NCBI RefSeq assembly: GCF_900116285.1
Contig: NZ_FPAJ01000006.1
Location: 62,001-126,000, forward strand
Reading direction: 5' to 3'
Source: Sulfitobacter marinus
GTDB taxonomy: Bacteria > Pseudomonadota > Alphaproteobacteria > Rhodobacterales > Rhodobacteraceae
Length of the DNA stretch: 64,000 nt
Each line of letters opens with the position of its first letter. Within the stretch, counting starts at the first letter, position 1. Positions 44,015 to 52,253 of this stretch are shown one piece after another. Both the position numbers and the translations under genes were made by a program. Below the pieces are notes generated by a model. The model saw nothing but the letters and a program-made list of their open reading frames with translations, did no database searches and was not told where the DNA came from.

Positions 44015-45852
44015 CTGCGGTAGAAGCGACAGATAACCGCGACCAGATCACATTTGTATCGGTCGACAGCGCTCCGAAAAAGTTTGCAGGGCCTGTCTCG
44101 CAGCTGCGCGCCCCAGCGATGCTGGCGGTGTTCTGCGTCATCTCGGCGGTGTTGCTGTGGTTGGTGAACACGCCCACGGGCAGCGTGATGTTCCCCAACT
44201 GCGATATCGTTTTTTCCCCCTACGAGGGGCGCCACGCGGTTGCGGTGCGCATTTTTATCATTTCGTTTTTCATCTCTTTCGCGGTGTTCTCATCGGCGGG
44301 GTGGAAAGGCAAAACGCTGTTCGCATTTGATTTGGTGCTGACATACGGCTTCGTTTGCGGGATCTTCGATCTGGCAAATGCCGTGTTGGAAGATACGCTT
44401 TCCGTGGCCTATTCCCTGCATTTCAGCGCCTTCTTGTCAGGCCTACTGGGGTTTGCGGTCTATTCATTCAAGCTGCTTGAACGCGGGCGGATGCCGATGC
44501 GTATTCGTATTGAACATCGTCCTACCAGCAACAAAAAGGCGCTGCTGCGGCTGGCTGTGGTGACGCTGATCGCGGCGCTTGTGTCCGCCAGTTTAGGCAG
44601 CATGGATTTGTGGATCGTCCAAGAAATGCGCCGCCTGACCTTGCTGGGCGGGATCGGGCCGGGTGTGTTTTTGTTCCTGCCAACGCTGTTTGCCCAGCTG
44701 TATATCCTGGCGATTTACGATGTGAAAACCGCAAAACGCGCCGATTTCCGGCCGCCGGTCAGCATCATTGTGCCCGCCCATAACGAACAATACATCATCG
44801 AGAATACGATCAAGGCCATGGACAAAGCCGCCGCCCATTATCGGGGCGAGGTGCATATTTTGATCATGAATAACAATTCCACGGATGAGACAGAAAGCAT
44901 CGCCCGCGAGACATTGGCAGCCTGCAGGGCAGCAAAAGGGCGGGTGATCAACGTTCCCAAACCGGGAAAATCGAACGCGTTGAACGCCGGGCTGGATGCG
45001 ACGGAGACAGAGTTTTTGGTGCGGGTCGATGCCGATACTCTGGTGGGCGAAGACAACCTGACGCGAGCGATGGCGTATTTTTCGGACCCGACCGTCGGGG
45101 TGGTGGGCGGCGTGCCCGTGCCGCCGGGTGGTGCCTTGTTTGACCGGGCGCGTTTGCTCGAGGTTTTGGTTAAGCACGGGTTTTATTCGGTTGCCATGGG
45201 TGCAGTGAACGGGGTTGTCGGTATTCCGGGCATGTTCGTGGTCTACCGTACAGAACACCCGCGCTATCTGGGCGGCTTTGTCGAGGGGATGAACGGCGAA
45301 GACACCGATATTTCCCTGCGCATCGGAGAATTGGGCTTTCGCTCTGTGGTGGATCCAAAGCTTAGATATGTGTCCGAAGTGCCGTCGTCCTATGCCCATA
45401 TGCGCGAGCAGCGGATGCGGTGGTTTCGGTCGATTTATCACATCAGTTCGCGGTGCCGTGATCTGATTTATTCGGATTGGATGACCCTGCGGGGCAAAAT
45501 GATCTTGCCCTATATGCTGATCAATTCCGGACGCCGCGCGATGTTGGTCCCGCTGATCTTGTTCGGTTGCATCGAATACGGTTTCGGCTTCAACCCTGAC
45601 AGCCCGCTCGTGTGGCAATCAATCGTGGCAGTCACCACGGGGGCACCGGCGATCATTGCGGTCATATCATCATTCCTGAACGGCGTGCCCAAGGGCGTGA
45701 TCTGCTTGCCTGAATACCTGATTTTCCGGATTTTGCGCGCCTATTTCACGCTTGAATCGATGATGAGCATCTTGATCAAAACCGAGGGTGAAAACCTCGA
45801 GATTGCCTTTAAGCGCGACATCGTCCCCAGCACACCTTTGAGGGTCGCATGA
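44011..45852 (+). CDS. Processive glycosyltransferase 2, cellulose-synthase (BcsA)-like
   Basis: 613 residues. About five N-terminal helices, a GT-A domain (about 245-480) and two to three C-terminal helices. Motifs: PPVSIIVPAHNEQ, MNNNSTDET (Asn where BcsA has its first Asp), DAD (340-342), GEDTD (429-433) and Q-R-M-R-W (467-471), the QxxRW mark of processive synthases. No PilZ domain, so no direct c-di-GMP control. It should polymerise a nucleotide sugar and move the chain through the membrane. The sugar is unknown; UDP-sulfoquinovose, UDP-glucose or a UDP-uronate are all available from nearby genes. It overlaps both neighbours by 4 bp. Confidence 0.85.
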   Translation: MTAVEATDNRDQITFVSVDSAPKKFAGPVSQLRAPAMLAVFCVISAVLLWLVNTPTGSVMFPNCDIVFSPYEGRHAVAVRIFIISFFISFAVFSSAGWKGKTLFAFDLVLTYGFVCGIFDLANAVLEDTLSVAYSLHFSAFLSGLLGFAVYSFKLLERGRMPMRIRIEHRPTSNKKALLRLAVVTLIAALVSASLGSMDLWIVQEMRRLTLLGGIGPGVFLFLPTLFAQLYILAIYDVKTAKRADFRPPVSIIVPAHNEQYIIENTIKAMDKAAAHYRGEVHILIMNNNSTDETESIARETLAACRAAKGRVINVPKPGKSNALNAGLDATETEFLVRVDADTLVGEDNLTRAMAYFSDPTVGVVGGVPVPPGGALFDRARLLEVLVKHGFYSVAMGAVNGVVGIPGMFVVYRTEHPRYLGGFVEGMNGEDTDISLRIGELGFRSVVDPKLRYVSEVPSSYAHMREQRMRWFRSIYHISSRCRDLIYSDWMTLRGKMILPYMLINSGRRAMLVPLILFGCIEYGFGFNPDSPLVWQSIVAVTTGAPAIIAVISSFLNGVPKGVICLPEYLIFRILRAYFTLESMMSILIKTEGENLEIAFKRDIVPSTPLRVA

Positions 45853-46772
45853 AGGTTTCAATTCATATTCTACGCGCTTTGGCGCTGGCAATTTGCGCGG
45901 GGTCTTGGGGCAATCAAGCGGCGGCGGAGTTCAAGATGACGGGGGTTGCTGATCTGGCGTTTGGCGTGGAATCCAAATTGCTGGGCGAGGGGGATGCACA
46001 GCGTTTGGACCTTGCGAATGTCGCAAGCGTGGACGCGAGGATGAAGTTCAGCAATCGCATTGGGGCAGGGCGGGTGCTGTCGTTTGGCGTGGGGCTTGAG
46101 GCGAGCGCATACCCGTCAGAAGACACGAGCGACAAAGTCGCGTTGGCCTTTACGGGCAGCTATCAGCTCAACTTGGACGCTGCGAAGAAATGGCAGGCAC
46201 GTGCGTTTTTCAAACAGAAGTTTTCGCGCGCGCAAGGCACCTTGGCCTTTTCCCGCACCCGCATCGGCGCGCGGGTTCAATACAAACATAACCCGGCCCA
46301 TACGACCCGTGCGCAGATGCGTTTTGGCCATCGCAACCACAACGAGGATTTGCTGAGAGGTTATGATCAAGGGGAGCTTTTCGTGGGTGTGACCCACCAA
46401 TATCGTCCCAGCAAGGACCGCCTGATGCTCGCGGCAACGCTATATGGCGAACTGCGCCGCGCTGACGAAAGCAAGTATAGCTACGACGAAATCGGGGGGC
46501 GTTTGATTGCAAGCCTTCCCTTGTCGGAGAAGACCCTTGTGTCGGGCCGTATCGCAGCATTTACCCGTAATTATGACGGCGCGTTTTCCAACCAGTTCAA
46601 CGTCGCGCGTGCGGACAAACGTATTTCGGCGAAGGTGCAAATTGACCGGCGGTTTTCCAACCGTTTGCGTGGGTCGGCCTATGTCGGGTGGGAGAGGAAC
46701 GAGTCAAATATCGCGGCGCGCGCCTATGGCGGCCCGGTGGCGGGGCTTGGCCTGCGTATGTCGTGGGATTAG
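45849..46772 (+). CDS. Outer-membrane beta-barrel of the synthase operon
   Basis: 307 residues with a clear signal peptide (cleavage near AAAE), then alternating amphipathic strands to the end (for example RMKFSNRIGAGRVLSFGVGLEASA, KVQIDRRFSNRLRGSAYVGWER). It overlaps the synthase stop as ATGA. It resembles the barrel gene at 12208-13488 in style (SFGVGLE, SGRIAAFTRNYDGAF), without obvious close identity. By analogy with BcsC or AlgE it would be the outer-membrane exit channel of the polymer. It lacks the TPR domain of BcsC. Confidence 0.7.
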   Translation: MKVSIHILRALALAICAGSWGNQAAAEFKMTGVADLAFGVESKLLGEGDAQRLDLANVASVDARMKFSNRIGAGRVLSFGVGLEASAYPSEDTSDKVALAFTGSYQLNLDAAKKWQARAFFKQKFSRAQGTLAFSRTRIGARVQYKHNPAHTTRAQMRFGHRNHNEDLLRGYDQGELFVGVTHQYRPSKDRLMLAATLYGELRRADESKYSYDEIGGRLIASLPLSEKTLVSGRIAAFTRNYDGAFSNQFNVARADKRISAKVQIDRRFSNRLRGSAYVGWERNESNIAARAYGGPVAGLGLRMSWD

Positions 46773-46804
46773 AAATCCGCCAATCCTCCCAGATGGCGGG
46801 TCAG

Positions 46805-46843
46805 GCCCATTGCCCAATCGCATAACGCGTCAGGGCAATGGGC
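46805..46843. terminator. Hairpin between convergent genes
   Basis: GCCCATTGCCC (46805-46815) pairs perfectly with GGGCAATGGGC (46833-46843), loop 17 nt. It lies between the barrel gene and the convergent MBL gene and may end transcription from either side. Confidence 0.45.
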
Positions 46844-46857
46844 GTATGCCGCGGGAT

Positions 46858-47727
46858 TTATCTGCTTTCAAAGTAGTTAAGCGGCACTTTCAGGTAGGAC
46901 CGTCCGTTGTCTTCGGGTGCGGGGACGCGGCCGCCTCGGATGTTCACCTGTAGGGCGGCAAGCATCAACTTTGGCAGGGCGAGTGTCGCATCACGGGCGT
47001 CCCGCACGGCGCGATATTCAGCTTCGGTCGGGTTGTCCTTCCAATGAATATTGTTGGCGCGATGCTGTGCGACAGTCGCCTCGCAGGCGGCGGGCCGGCC
47101 TGGTGCATAGTCGTGGCCGACAAAGACGCGGGTATGTTCGGGCAGGGCCAGAATAGCGGCGATACTGTTGTAGAGCTCGCCTGAGTTGCCGCCCGGAAAA
47201 TCGGCGCGCGAGCTGCCGCTGTCGGGCATCATCAACGTGTCATGAACAAAGGCCGCATCGCCCGCAACATAGGTGATCGAGGCCAGCGTATGACCGGGTG
47301 AAAACATCACGGTCACAGGCACGTTGCCCACCATGAATGTATCACCGTCGGCGAACAGGTTATCCCATTGACTGCCGTCGGTGGGGAAATCATCGGGCAG
47401 ATTATAGATGCCCTGCCAGAGGTTTTGAACGCCCGTTACCTTTTCGCCGATCGCAGTTTTCGCACCTGTTTCGGCTTTCAGCCACGGCCCGGCGGAAAAG
47501 TGATCGGCATGGGGATGCGTATCGAGGATCCATTCCAGATCAATCCCGGTTTCGCGGATATAGCGCAAAATCTGCTCCGCGTTTTTGGTAGACGTTGCAC
47601 CGGCCAGAGGATCGAAATCAAGCACGGGATCAACGACGGCCCCTTTCATGGTGTCGGGATCGTGAAAAACATATTGCCAACTACCGGTTGGTTCGTCCCA
47701 GAAACTTTTTACGACTGGATTGATCAT
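46858..47727 (-). CDS. MBL-fold metallohydrolase (persulfide dioxygenase/Blh-like)
   Basis: 289 residues from the ATG at 47727. The metal motif THPHADH (His71, His73, Asp75, His76) is followed by FSPGHTLASITYVAGDAAFVHDTL and FVGHDYAPG with the remaining ligands. NPVVKSFWDEPTGSWQYVFHDPDT at the start is typical of the ETHE1/Blh branch, whose members oxidise glutathione persulfide or act with sulfide-sensing regulators. A sulfur-oxidising role is likely but the fold is versatile. It is transcribed in the same direction as, and 62 bp after, the first dps gene. Confidence 0.8.
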   Translation of the reverse strand: MINPVVKSFWDEPTGSWQYVFHDPDTMKGAVVDPVLDFDPLAGATSTKNAEQILRYIRETGIDLEWILDTHPHADHFSAGPWLKAETGAKTAIGEKVTGVQNLWQGIYNLPDDFPTDGSQWDNLFADGDTFMVGNVPVTVMFSPGHTLASITYVAGDAAFVHDTLMMPDSGSSRADFPGGNSGELYNSIAAILALPEHTRVFVGHDYAPGRPAACEATVAQHRANNIHWKDNPTEAEYRAVRDARDATLALPKLMLAALQVNIRGGRVPAPEDNGRSYLKVPLNYFESR

Positions 47728-47789
47728 ATTCTTGTTCCATACTGATTGGGTTACGCGGTGGCCAAGCCTTGGTGGCTTGGCCGGGTGGA

Positions 47790-48233
47790 TCAACGGGTGC
47801 CCGCTTTCATCATCCACAACTCTTTTTCATGCCATTCCAGCCGGTCGGTCAAGATACCGGCGGAAACTTCGTCGCCCGCATCAGCGCTGACAGCGATGGC
47901 ATCGCGCAGGGTGGTGGCAAGGGCCTCATGGGCGGCGATCAGTTTGCTGACCATATCGCCCGCAGATTGCGCAGGTGGGTCTTCTGGTCCAGCAAGCGCC
48001 ATAAGCGCCGCGACGGTTCCCGGCGCATAGGCCCCTTGGGTGCGGATACGTTCGGCAATTTCATCCAGAGCGGCCCACAGATTTTGATATTGCTGTTCAA
48101 ACGTGGCGTGCAGTTGGCGGAAATTCGGGCCTTCTACATTCCAATGGTAACCGTGGGTTTGAACATACAAGCGGAATGTTTTCCCCAAGACGTCGTTCAG
48201 GGCATCGATATTCTTTTGTGCTGAAGCTGTCAT
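47790..48233 (-). CDS. dps: Dps-family ferritin-like protein
   Basis: 147 residues from the ATG at 48233 (AAGGA upstream); a long extension in frame is rejected. The dinuclear ferroxidase residues are in the correct spacing: His30, His42, Glu46, Asp57, Glu61 (THGYHWNVEGPNF, LHATFEQQYQ, ALDEIAERI). It would form dodecamers that oxidise and store iron with peroxide and protect DNA. It is divergent from the oxyR-like gene with a 103-bp shared promoter containing OxyR-like elements, so peroxide induction is likely. Confidence 0.92.
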   Translation of the reverse strand: MTASAQKNIDALNDVLGKTFRLYVQTHGYHWNVEGPNFRQLHATFEQQYQNLWAALDEIAERIRTQGAYAPGTVAALMALAGPEDPPAQSAGDMVSKLIAAHEALATTLRDAIAVSADAGDEVSAGILTDRLEWHEKELWMMKAGTR

Positions 48234-48271
48234 GTCTGCTGTCCTTTTGTCTTTGCTCCGATGACATTCAG

Positions 48272-48334
48272 ATAGCATCTGGACATAGATATGAGAAATT
48301 GAATATATCTTTCTTTGATATAGAGGAAATCTAT
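48272..48334. promoter_or_regulatory. OxyR-like elements in the dps/oxyR intergenic region
   Basis: ATAG-N7-CTAT at 48320-48334 is a canonical OxyR half-element just before the regulator start. Further ATAG tetramers at 48272 and 48285 and an A+T-rich ATAT block lie toward dps. The regulator probably controls both genes. Confidence 0.5.
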
Positions 48335-48336
48335 CA

Positions 48337-49239
48337 ATGATCACACTTCGGCAAATGCGGTATCTAACAGCGGTTGCTGATACGTTAAGTTTTTCGCGCG
48401 CTGCCGAGATCTGTTTCGTCACTCAACCCACGTTAAGCGCCGGGATAAAAGAACTTGAAGACCGGCTGGGCGTGCAGTTGGTCGAACGTACCCGGCGCAG
48501 CGTCATGCTGACCCCCGTAGGTAAAGAGCTGGCCATACGGGGACGGCGCTTGTTGTTGGACGCAGCCGAGATCGAGATGGTAGCGCAGGCCCATAAAAAT
48601 CCGTTCGCCGGTGACCTAAAGCTGGGCGCGATCCCCACCATTGGTCCGTACCTTCTGCCCCGTGCCATGCCGGCAATCCGCGAAGCCTTTCCGAATTTGC
48701 ACGTGTATCTGCGCGAAGAAATGACCGACAGCCTTATCGAAGGGTTGAACGCTGGGCGGCTTGATCTGTTGTTGATCGCGTTGCCGTTTGAGATCGGAAA
48801 TCTAGAGACACTGCCGCTTTTTGACGACGGGTATCAGCTCGTTTCGCCGCCGGGGCGGCCCGTGTCTGACGGGGTCAAGGCATTGACCCAGGGCGGAGAA
48901 CTGATGCTGCTTGAAAAGGGGCACTGTCTGCAACGGCATGCTTTGGAGGCCTATCCCGGGCGCATATCCGCAGACGAGGATAGTTTTGCCGCGACCAGTT
49001 TGACCACCTTGATCGCCATGGTGGCCGAGGGGTTGGGGATTACCCTTTTGCCAAATCTCGCTGTTCAGGCGGGGGTGATTGGCAATGCTCAGGTGCAACT
49101 TACGCCGCTGCCCGATGCCTGCCCCCGTCAGGTGGTCCTTGTCTGGAGGCCGGGATCGGCGCGGGCCGCGGTTTTCAAAGAGCTTGGTGTATTGTTGCGT
49201 CAAGCCTATGAAAAGCAGCTGCTTGATCAGGATGGCTAA
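48337..49239 (+). CDS. oxyR: OxyR-like LysR-family peroxide regulator, single redox Cys
   Basis: 300 residues. LysR winged helix at 1-60 (LRQMRYLTAVADTLSFSRAAEICFVTQPTLSAGIKELEDRLGVQLVERTRR) and an effector domain with the OxyR peroxidatic motif LLEKGHCLQRHAL (Cys197). In E. coli OxyR a second Cys lies nine residues on; here that place is Tyr206. The divergent dps gene supports an OxyR role. With one Cys, activation would have to work through sulfenic acid or mixed disulfide rather than an internal disulfide. Confidence 0.85.
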   Translation: MITLRQMRYLTAVADTLSFSRAAEICFVTQPTLSAGIKELEDRLGVQLVERTRRSVMLTPVGKELAIRGRRLLLDAAEIEMVAQAHKNPFAGDLKLGAIPTIGPYLLPRAMPAIREAFPNLHVYLREEMTDSLIEGLNAGRLDLLLIALPFEIGNLETLPLFDDGYQLVSPPGRPVSDGVKALTQGGELMLLEKGHCLQRHALEAYPGRISADEDSFAATSLTTLIAMVAEGLGITLLPNLAVQAGVIGNAQVQLTPLPDACPRQVVLVWRPGSARAAVFKELGVLLRQAYEKQLLDQDG

Positions 49240-49397
49240 CGGGCCGTCTCACATTTGCCCCAGTAATGGCGAGATGTCTTGACCTGTCGACCAAGATAGT
49301 ATCTGAGTATTTAAGTAAGAAAACACTTTGCTCCTATTATGCCGCCCGCGTCGCCCATATTGGGACCGCCCGGCACCCAGTCAATCCGGAGGCACAT

Positions 49398-49589
49398 ATG
49401 GTACAGATCATCCAAACGCAGGTGCTCCGCAACCGTTCCGAGGGCGAGCGGATGTTCAATCCGGCGGATCCGGAGACCAGACCAACATGTTGCAGACGCG
49501 AAGTGATGTATGACGCGCTGTGCGAAGGCGTGTGCGATACGGCCTGCTTAGAAGCCCTGTTTGATTGGCTGGATGAGCGCAAACAATGA
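49398..49589 (+). CDS. Small cysteine-containing protein, unknown function
   Basis: 63 residues from the ATG at 49398, fixed by GGAGG six bases upstream; an earlier in-frame start lacks this. The C-terminal half has four Cys (TCCRREVMYDALCEGVCDTACLE in two pieces: CC, then C-x3-C-x3-C), five in all, which could bind metal or a Fe-S cluster. It stands between the OxyR-like regulator and the DUF1289 gene, in a stress-related group. Family not recognised. Confidence 0.6.
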   Translation: MVQIIQTQVLRNRSEGERMFNPADPETRPTCCRREVMYDALCEGVCDTACLEALFDWLDERKQ

Positions 49590-49741
49590 TGCAAACATGT
49601 GGTCGAGGTAAAGTAACGCGGGGCAGGGGACAATTTACCCTGTGGTGCCTTGGCAAGCGGTGCCTGTCCGCCTAGAACTCCGCAGAATCTCCCTCTTGTA
49701 CCTTTCCCCCCCAGCTTGATCACGGATCAGCAAGGTGTCTC

Positions 49742-49987
49742 ATGGCTAAAACCCCAAGCCCCTGCATCGATGTGTGCAAATTCAAACGCGAAGGCCATTG
49801 CATCGGTTGTTCGATGACAAAAGCTCAAAAATCGCTGTTCAAGTCGCTGAAAAAGGATGAACACCGTAGCGGTTTCATTCAAATGTTAACTGCGCAACAA
49901 GAGCGGCTTGGAAAGTATACGCATTGGGACGCCGCGTATCGCAAAAAGCTGGCGAAACGCAAAATCGCGGCCGAGAAGGTTCTCTAG
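49742..49987 (+). CDS. DUF1289 family protein
   Basis: 81 residues. PCIDVCKFKREGHCIGCSMT contains the four conserved Cys of DUF1289 (C-x3-C, C-x2-C) and is followed by a basic helical tail. The family is small, possibly metal- or Fe-S-binding, of unknown role. The 3' end forms part of a hairpin with the bases after the stop. It converges on the second dps gene. Confidence 0.82.
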   Translation: MAKTPSPCIDVCKFKREGHCIGCSMTKAQKSLFKSLKKDEHRSGFIQMLTAQQERLGKYTHWDAAYRKKLAKRKIAAEKVL

Positions 49988-49996
49988 CCGCGATTT
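49962..49996. terminator. Hairpin at the end of the DUF1289 gene
   Basis: AAATCGCGGC (49962-49971) pairs with GCCGCGATTT (49987-49996) across 15 nt that include the stop codon. It is a likely terminator between convergent genes. Confidence 0.5.
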
Positions 49997-50017
49997 AGTC
50001 TTGCAACTTGGTCTCTA

Positions 50018-50491
50018 TCAGCCCGCGAGATGCGCGCGCAGGAACCAAGCGAATTTTTCATGTGTCGTACCGCGCGAGATACATAAATCTTCGGTCAGTG
50101 TGTCGCCATGTTCGGCCGCCAATTCGCCGGCACCCGCAAGTGTAGAGGCCAGCGTTTGCTGCGCTTCCATCATGATGCGGATCATCTCTTTGTCTGTGGC
50201 GTGCCCATCATGTTCGCTGACTTTGGAACGCTTCAGCATACCGGCAAGCGTGCCTTCTGCATGGACGTCCAACGCGCGGACACGTTCGGCCAGATCGTCC
50301 TGGCCGATAAAGTGGTCTTCGTAAATCTTCTGGAAAAGATCATGAAGCGGGCCGAAACCCATGCCTTTAACATTCCAGTGGAAATTTTGCGCAAGCATCG
50401 TGGTCACGGCAGTTTCTGCGACGGACTGGTTCAATGCATCTGCGATGGCGGTTTTCGCGTCGGTGGTCAACGCTGCTGCGGTCTGAGTCAT
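50018..50491 (-). CDS. Second Dps-family protein
   Basis: 157 residues. FHWNVKGMGFGPLHDLF ... QDDLAERVRALD follows the Dps pattern. Ferroxidase residues His38, His50, Asp65 and Glu69 align, but the fifth position is Gln54 instead of Asp/Glu. It is clearly different from the dps at 47790, so it is a paralogue rather than a recent duplicate. It may bind DNA or store iron with altered kinetics. It is a single gene; an AATTTT/AAAATT dyad lies about 15 bp before the start. Confidence 0.88.
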   Translation of the reverse strand: MTQTAAALTTDAKTAIADALNQSVAETAVTTMLAQNFHWNVKGMGFGPLHDLFQKIYEDHFIGQDDLAERVRALDVHAEGTLAGMLKRSKVSEHDGHATDKEMIRIMMEAQQTLASTLAGAGELAAEHGDTLTEDLCISRGTTHEKFAWFLRAHLAG

Positions 50492-50603
50492 CTGCTCACC
50501 CCAATTTTGGTGTTAAAATTTGTGGCTGGCTGGCGGGCAGCTTGCTTGCCTGACCATTAACATAGACGCCAAAATCGGTTTGCCAAGTCTTTTTAGAATT
50601 ATT

Positions 50604-51044
50604 CTAAATCTGAGAGAATTGATCGGAAATTCTACCGAGCAGAAAACCTATATATCTACGGTCTGCGGGGGTAATCCGCGACTTTAATAAAAAGCTGAGA
50701 TTGCTGGTTTCGTTGTCCCAAATGCAAAACAGGCAGCGCATGACCCATGATTCGTCAAACGACAGCTCGGCCGTGCCAGGGGCAAACCAGGTAATTTGCT
50801 TCTGTGCAGCAGCGGGAAGGCATTTGATAAAAGTTTCAACAAAAGTGCGCTTCGCGTCTTCGCCATCCATGGTCAATAGCGCGCATGCCTCAAACAGGTC
50901 GGTGCGCGCGGCTGCGCGGCACGTCATTGCAGACAACCGCAACTGGTTCAGAATTGCGCGTTGCCCAGACGTCATATCAAACGTTGGGGCAGGGCGCTCA
51001 AACGCGGTTTGCTCCATCACGTGCAGAGTAGAAAGTTGCGCCAT
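50604..51044 (-). CDS. Hypothetical protein, 146 residues
   Basis: Not recognised. It is helical and soluble, with no signal peptide or membrane segment, Cys residues in MTCRAAARTDLFEACALL and MRCLFCIWDNE, and an amphipathic C-terminus (DRRYIGFLLGRISDQFSQ). Codon use looks normal, with GC-rich third positions, supporting a real gene, but the ribosome binding site is weak. It lies at the left edge of the remnant-rich region beginning near 51.2 kb. Confidence 0.5.
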   Translation of the reverse strand: MAQLSTLHVMEQTAFERPAPTFDMTSGQRAILNQLRLSAMTCRAAARTDLFEACALLTMDGEDAKRTFVETFIKCLPAAAQKQITWFAPGTAELSFDESWVMRCLFCIWDNETSNLSFLLKSRITPADRRYIGFLLGRISDQFSQI

Positions 51045-51241
51045 ATGCTGGGGTGCCCGCTTGTTCCGGTGAGCAGGTGAATCGCCCGCCCTTATTCCCG
51101 ACTATAGTTATAAGGTATTAGCAAATATTCAAGCGCGAAAATTTAGTCTGTCGCAAAGTTTCGGAATATATGGGCCTGCGAGCGAACCTGTGATAGACGC
51201 CGCACGTTGGATTAGAAGGTGGGTATTAGAGCGTGACGATT

Positions 51242-51333
51242 GATTGCAAAGGCAGTCAATATCCCCAATCGGTGATCCTGTACGCGGTGTCATTGTGGAT
51301 CATGCAGCCTTGAAACGTTGGGTGATCAATTGC
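51242..51333 (+). pseudogene. IS6-family transposase remnant
   Basis: One frame reads DCKGSQYPQSVILYAV, the typical start of alphaproteobacterial IS6-like transposases (FKGSQYPKSVILYAV). The next piece, RGVIVDHAALKRWV, is in another frame and matches the slightly later (E)RGVxVDHATLxRWV block. About 20 residues between them are deleted and nothing of the DDE domain remains. The rest of 51045-51618 (574 bp) holds no supported gene. Confidence 0.55.
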
Positions 51334-51618
51334 ATCTCCGATGATTGCGTTGGAGGCGCACATGATCCGCAAATAACAATTCAAGCCGTCAGGTCAAGCT
51401 GCGTTCCAGCAATTTGCGGCACTCGCTGGATAAATATGTCAGCAGTACAGATTATTCCGTCCTATGATAGAGTTTACGACAGAACCAACGATACTGTCCA
51501 TCGGCTGTGACGCCTCAAAGGCCTTGATTTACCATGTTAGATTTAGTTCGATAAATCAATGTAGTATGTAACGTGGTAGTTTTGGAATCGACTGGACATC
51601 GTGGGAGGCAGCCAGCTA

Positions 51619-52239
51619 ATGAATATGGTTGCTGAAATGACAGCAGACGCTCGGGAGGAGCTTTTGCAGCAGTTGGCGAACGTCGTCGGGCCGTGGCATG
51701 TGATGGCTGGCGACAGCGATCTTGCGGCAACATATCGCGAGGATTGGACGGACCAGTTCGAGGGAATTCCATTGGCCGTCGTGAGCCCTAAATCAACGGA
51801 AGAGGTCGCGGATACTGTTAAAACCTGTGCCAAGTTAGGCATCTCCGTGGTGCCCTCAGGCGGGCGCAGCATAACTGTCGAAGCCGGCGTGTTCTTACAG
51901 ACCGCGCAAGAGGCTGCGAGCGATGCCGATCTTATATTCCCGCTGACCTTCGGAGCGCAGGGCAGTGCTATGATCGGCGGCGGGCTTTAGACCAATGCGC
52001 GCGGCTCCAACGTTGTGCGCTACGGCACAACGCGCGAGCTTGGGATCGGAATCGAGGCCGTTTTGCCCGATGGGTCAATCATCGAGGCGCTCACCAGATT
52101 GCTCAAAGATAACGCGGGCTATGACCTCAAAGACTTGCTGATCGGCGCGGAAGGTACGCTGGGCGTTATCACCGCTGCCGTTTTCAAATTGTCGCCTAAG
52201 CCGCTGGTTCGAACCACAGGATTCTTGGCGCTAGCATCG
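51619..52239 (+). pseudogene. FAD-linked oxidase (GlcD-like), decayed
   Basis: One frame across 51619-52239 reads as a FAD_binding_4 oxidase: YREDWTDQFEGIPLAVVSPKSTEEVADTV, SVVPSGG, FPLTFGAQGSAMIGGGL, then an in-frame TAG at 51988-51990 where a sense codon is expected, then TNARGSNVVRYGTTRELGIGIEAVLPDGS and LIGAEGTLGVITAAVFKLSPKP. A block of about 40 residues after PSGGRS is missing, and the C-terminal half is replaced by transposase sequence. Such enzymes oxidise glycolate or D-lactate. It is clearly inactive. Confidence 0.8.
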
Positions 52240-52253
52240 CACATCGGCTGACG

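Noticed and set aside
44593..45618. 341-codon open frame antisense to the BcsA-like gene
   Set aside because: His/Pro/Arg-rich composition without domains; it is the shadow of a strongly supported glycosyltransferase gene.
48234..48422. N-terminal extension of the first Dps
   Set aside because: It would run through the OxyR-like promoter elements and into the oxyR gene; the ATG at 48233 has a good binding site and the usual Dps length.
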